Shown here one piece after another: positions 6,793-6,963 of a stretch of DNA of 6,963 nt (positions are counted from its first letter, which is position 1; each line of letters starts with the position of its first letter). The stretch is from Frankiales bacterium (GTDB lineage Bacteria; Actinomycetota; Actinomycetes; Mycobacteriales; SCTD01): contig JAODNQ010000038.1 of assembly GCA_025464695.1 (NCBI GenBank), positions 1 through 6,963 of the forward strand, in the 5' to 3' direction. A program made the translations under genes and the position numbers. The notes beneath the pieces are model-generated. The model was not told the origin of the DNA. It searched no databases and was given only the letters and a program-made list of their open reading frames with translations.

Positions 6793-6846
6793 CCCGCACG
6801 ACCCCCCGCTCGACCAGACCCCGTACCGCTCGCCGTACTGCTCCCC

Positions 6847-6853
6847 GGAGGAA
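6847..6853 (+). promoter_or_regulatory. Strong ribosome binding site for the AtuA-family gene
   Basis: GGAGGAA is a near-ideal Shine-Dalgarno sequence. Its GGAGG core ends five bases before the GTG at 6857, which fixes that GTG as the start of the partial gene at the window end. Confidence 0.75.
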
Positions 6854-6856
6854 CCT

Positions 6857-6963
6857 GTGACCACGCGCCGCGACTCGATCGTCATCGCCAACTGCGGCGG
6901 GTTCTGGGGTGACGACCCGACGGCCGCCAAGCGCCAGGTCGAGGGCGGTCCCGTGGACTACCT
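6857..6963 (+). CDS. AtuA-family (DUF1446) protein, N-terminal fragment cut by the window end
   Basis: Only 35 codons and two bases are visible. After a few residues the protein reads IVIANCGGFWGDDP (8-21) and then KRQVEGGPVDYL (25-36, the last codon incomplete). This is the characteristic N-terminus of the AtuA/DUF1446 family, which is named after the first gene of the acyclic terpene utilisation cluster of Pseudomonas. The family's biochemical function is not established as far as I know. Full-length members are several hundred residues long, so most of the gene lies beyond the window. It starts at a GTG behind a strong ribosome binding site, 64 bases after the TIGR03084 gene on the same strand, and probably belongs to the carboxylase operon. 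Its presence next to a methylcrotonyl/geranyl-type carboxylase mirrors the Atu cluster and is the main hint towards an isoprenoid-like substrate. The call rests on a short but very distinctive stretch. Confidence 0.85.
   Translation, partial: MTTRRDSIVIANCGGFWGDDPTAAKRQVEGGPVDY

Noticed and set aside
6270..6860. Second plus-strand open frame overlapping the TIGR03084 gene and running to the AtuA-family start
   Set aside because: It is an Arg/Pro-rich out-of-frame reading with no ribosome binding site or motifs. The overlapping TIGR03084 frame carries conserved residues.
1..6963. CRISPR arrays, tRNA or rRNA genes, insertion sequences, phage genes
   Set aside because: I found no spaced direct repeats, cloverleaf-like sequence, transposase motifs or change in composition that would support any of these.

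Overview
The window is very GC-rich, with strong G/C preference at third codon positions. It carries a member of TIGR03084, a family I know only from actinobacteria, so it most likely comes from a high-GC actinobacterium. I cannot name the genus. Every gene I can support reads on the + strand.

Layout: (1) 1-1173 is the 3' part of an aldehyde dehydrogenase gene whose start lies outside the window. (2) 1174-1446 is a 273-base intergenic region. It begins with a GC-rich hairpin that may terminate the dehydrogenase transcript, then has a striking AT-rich 36-bp near-perfect palindrome at 1260-1295 that looks like a repressor operator, then a ribosome binding site. (3) 1447-5849 is a tight three-gene block: acyl-CoA carboxylase carboxyltransferase (beta) subunit, biotin carboxylase/biotin carrier (alpha) subunit, and an enoyl-CoA hydratase/isomerase family protein. 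The first two are 12 bases apart and the last two overlap by four bases. (4) 5947-6792 is a TIGR03084-type protein with the DinB/mycothiol-dependent maleylpyruvate isomerase metal triad. (5) 6857 to the window end is the start of an AtuA/DUF1446-family gene.

Taken together, the genes from 1447 onward look like one operon for catabolism of a branched or isoprenoid acyl-CoA. The carboxylase would carboxylate a 3-methyl-branched enoyl-CoA, and the hydratase/isomerase would act on the resulting glutaconyl-CoA-type product. This resembles the logic of the leucine (Liu) and acyclic terpene (Atu) pathways, and AtuA-family proteins are named from the latter. The substrate is not determined by the sequence. 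The TIGR03084 and AtuA-family proteins have no established biochemical role that I know of, and their place in a carboxylase operon is the most interesting feature of the window. The aldehyde dehydrogenase could supply the acid from an aldehyde precursor, but it appears to be a separate transcription unit, so that link is only an inference.
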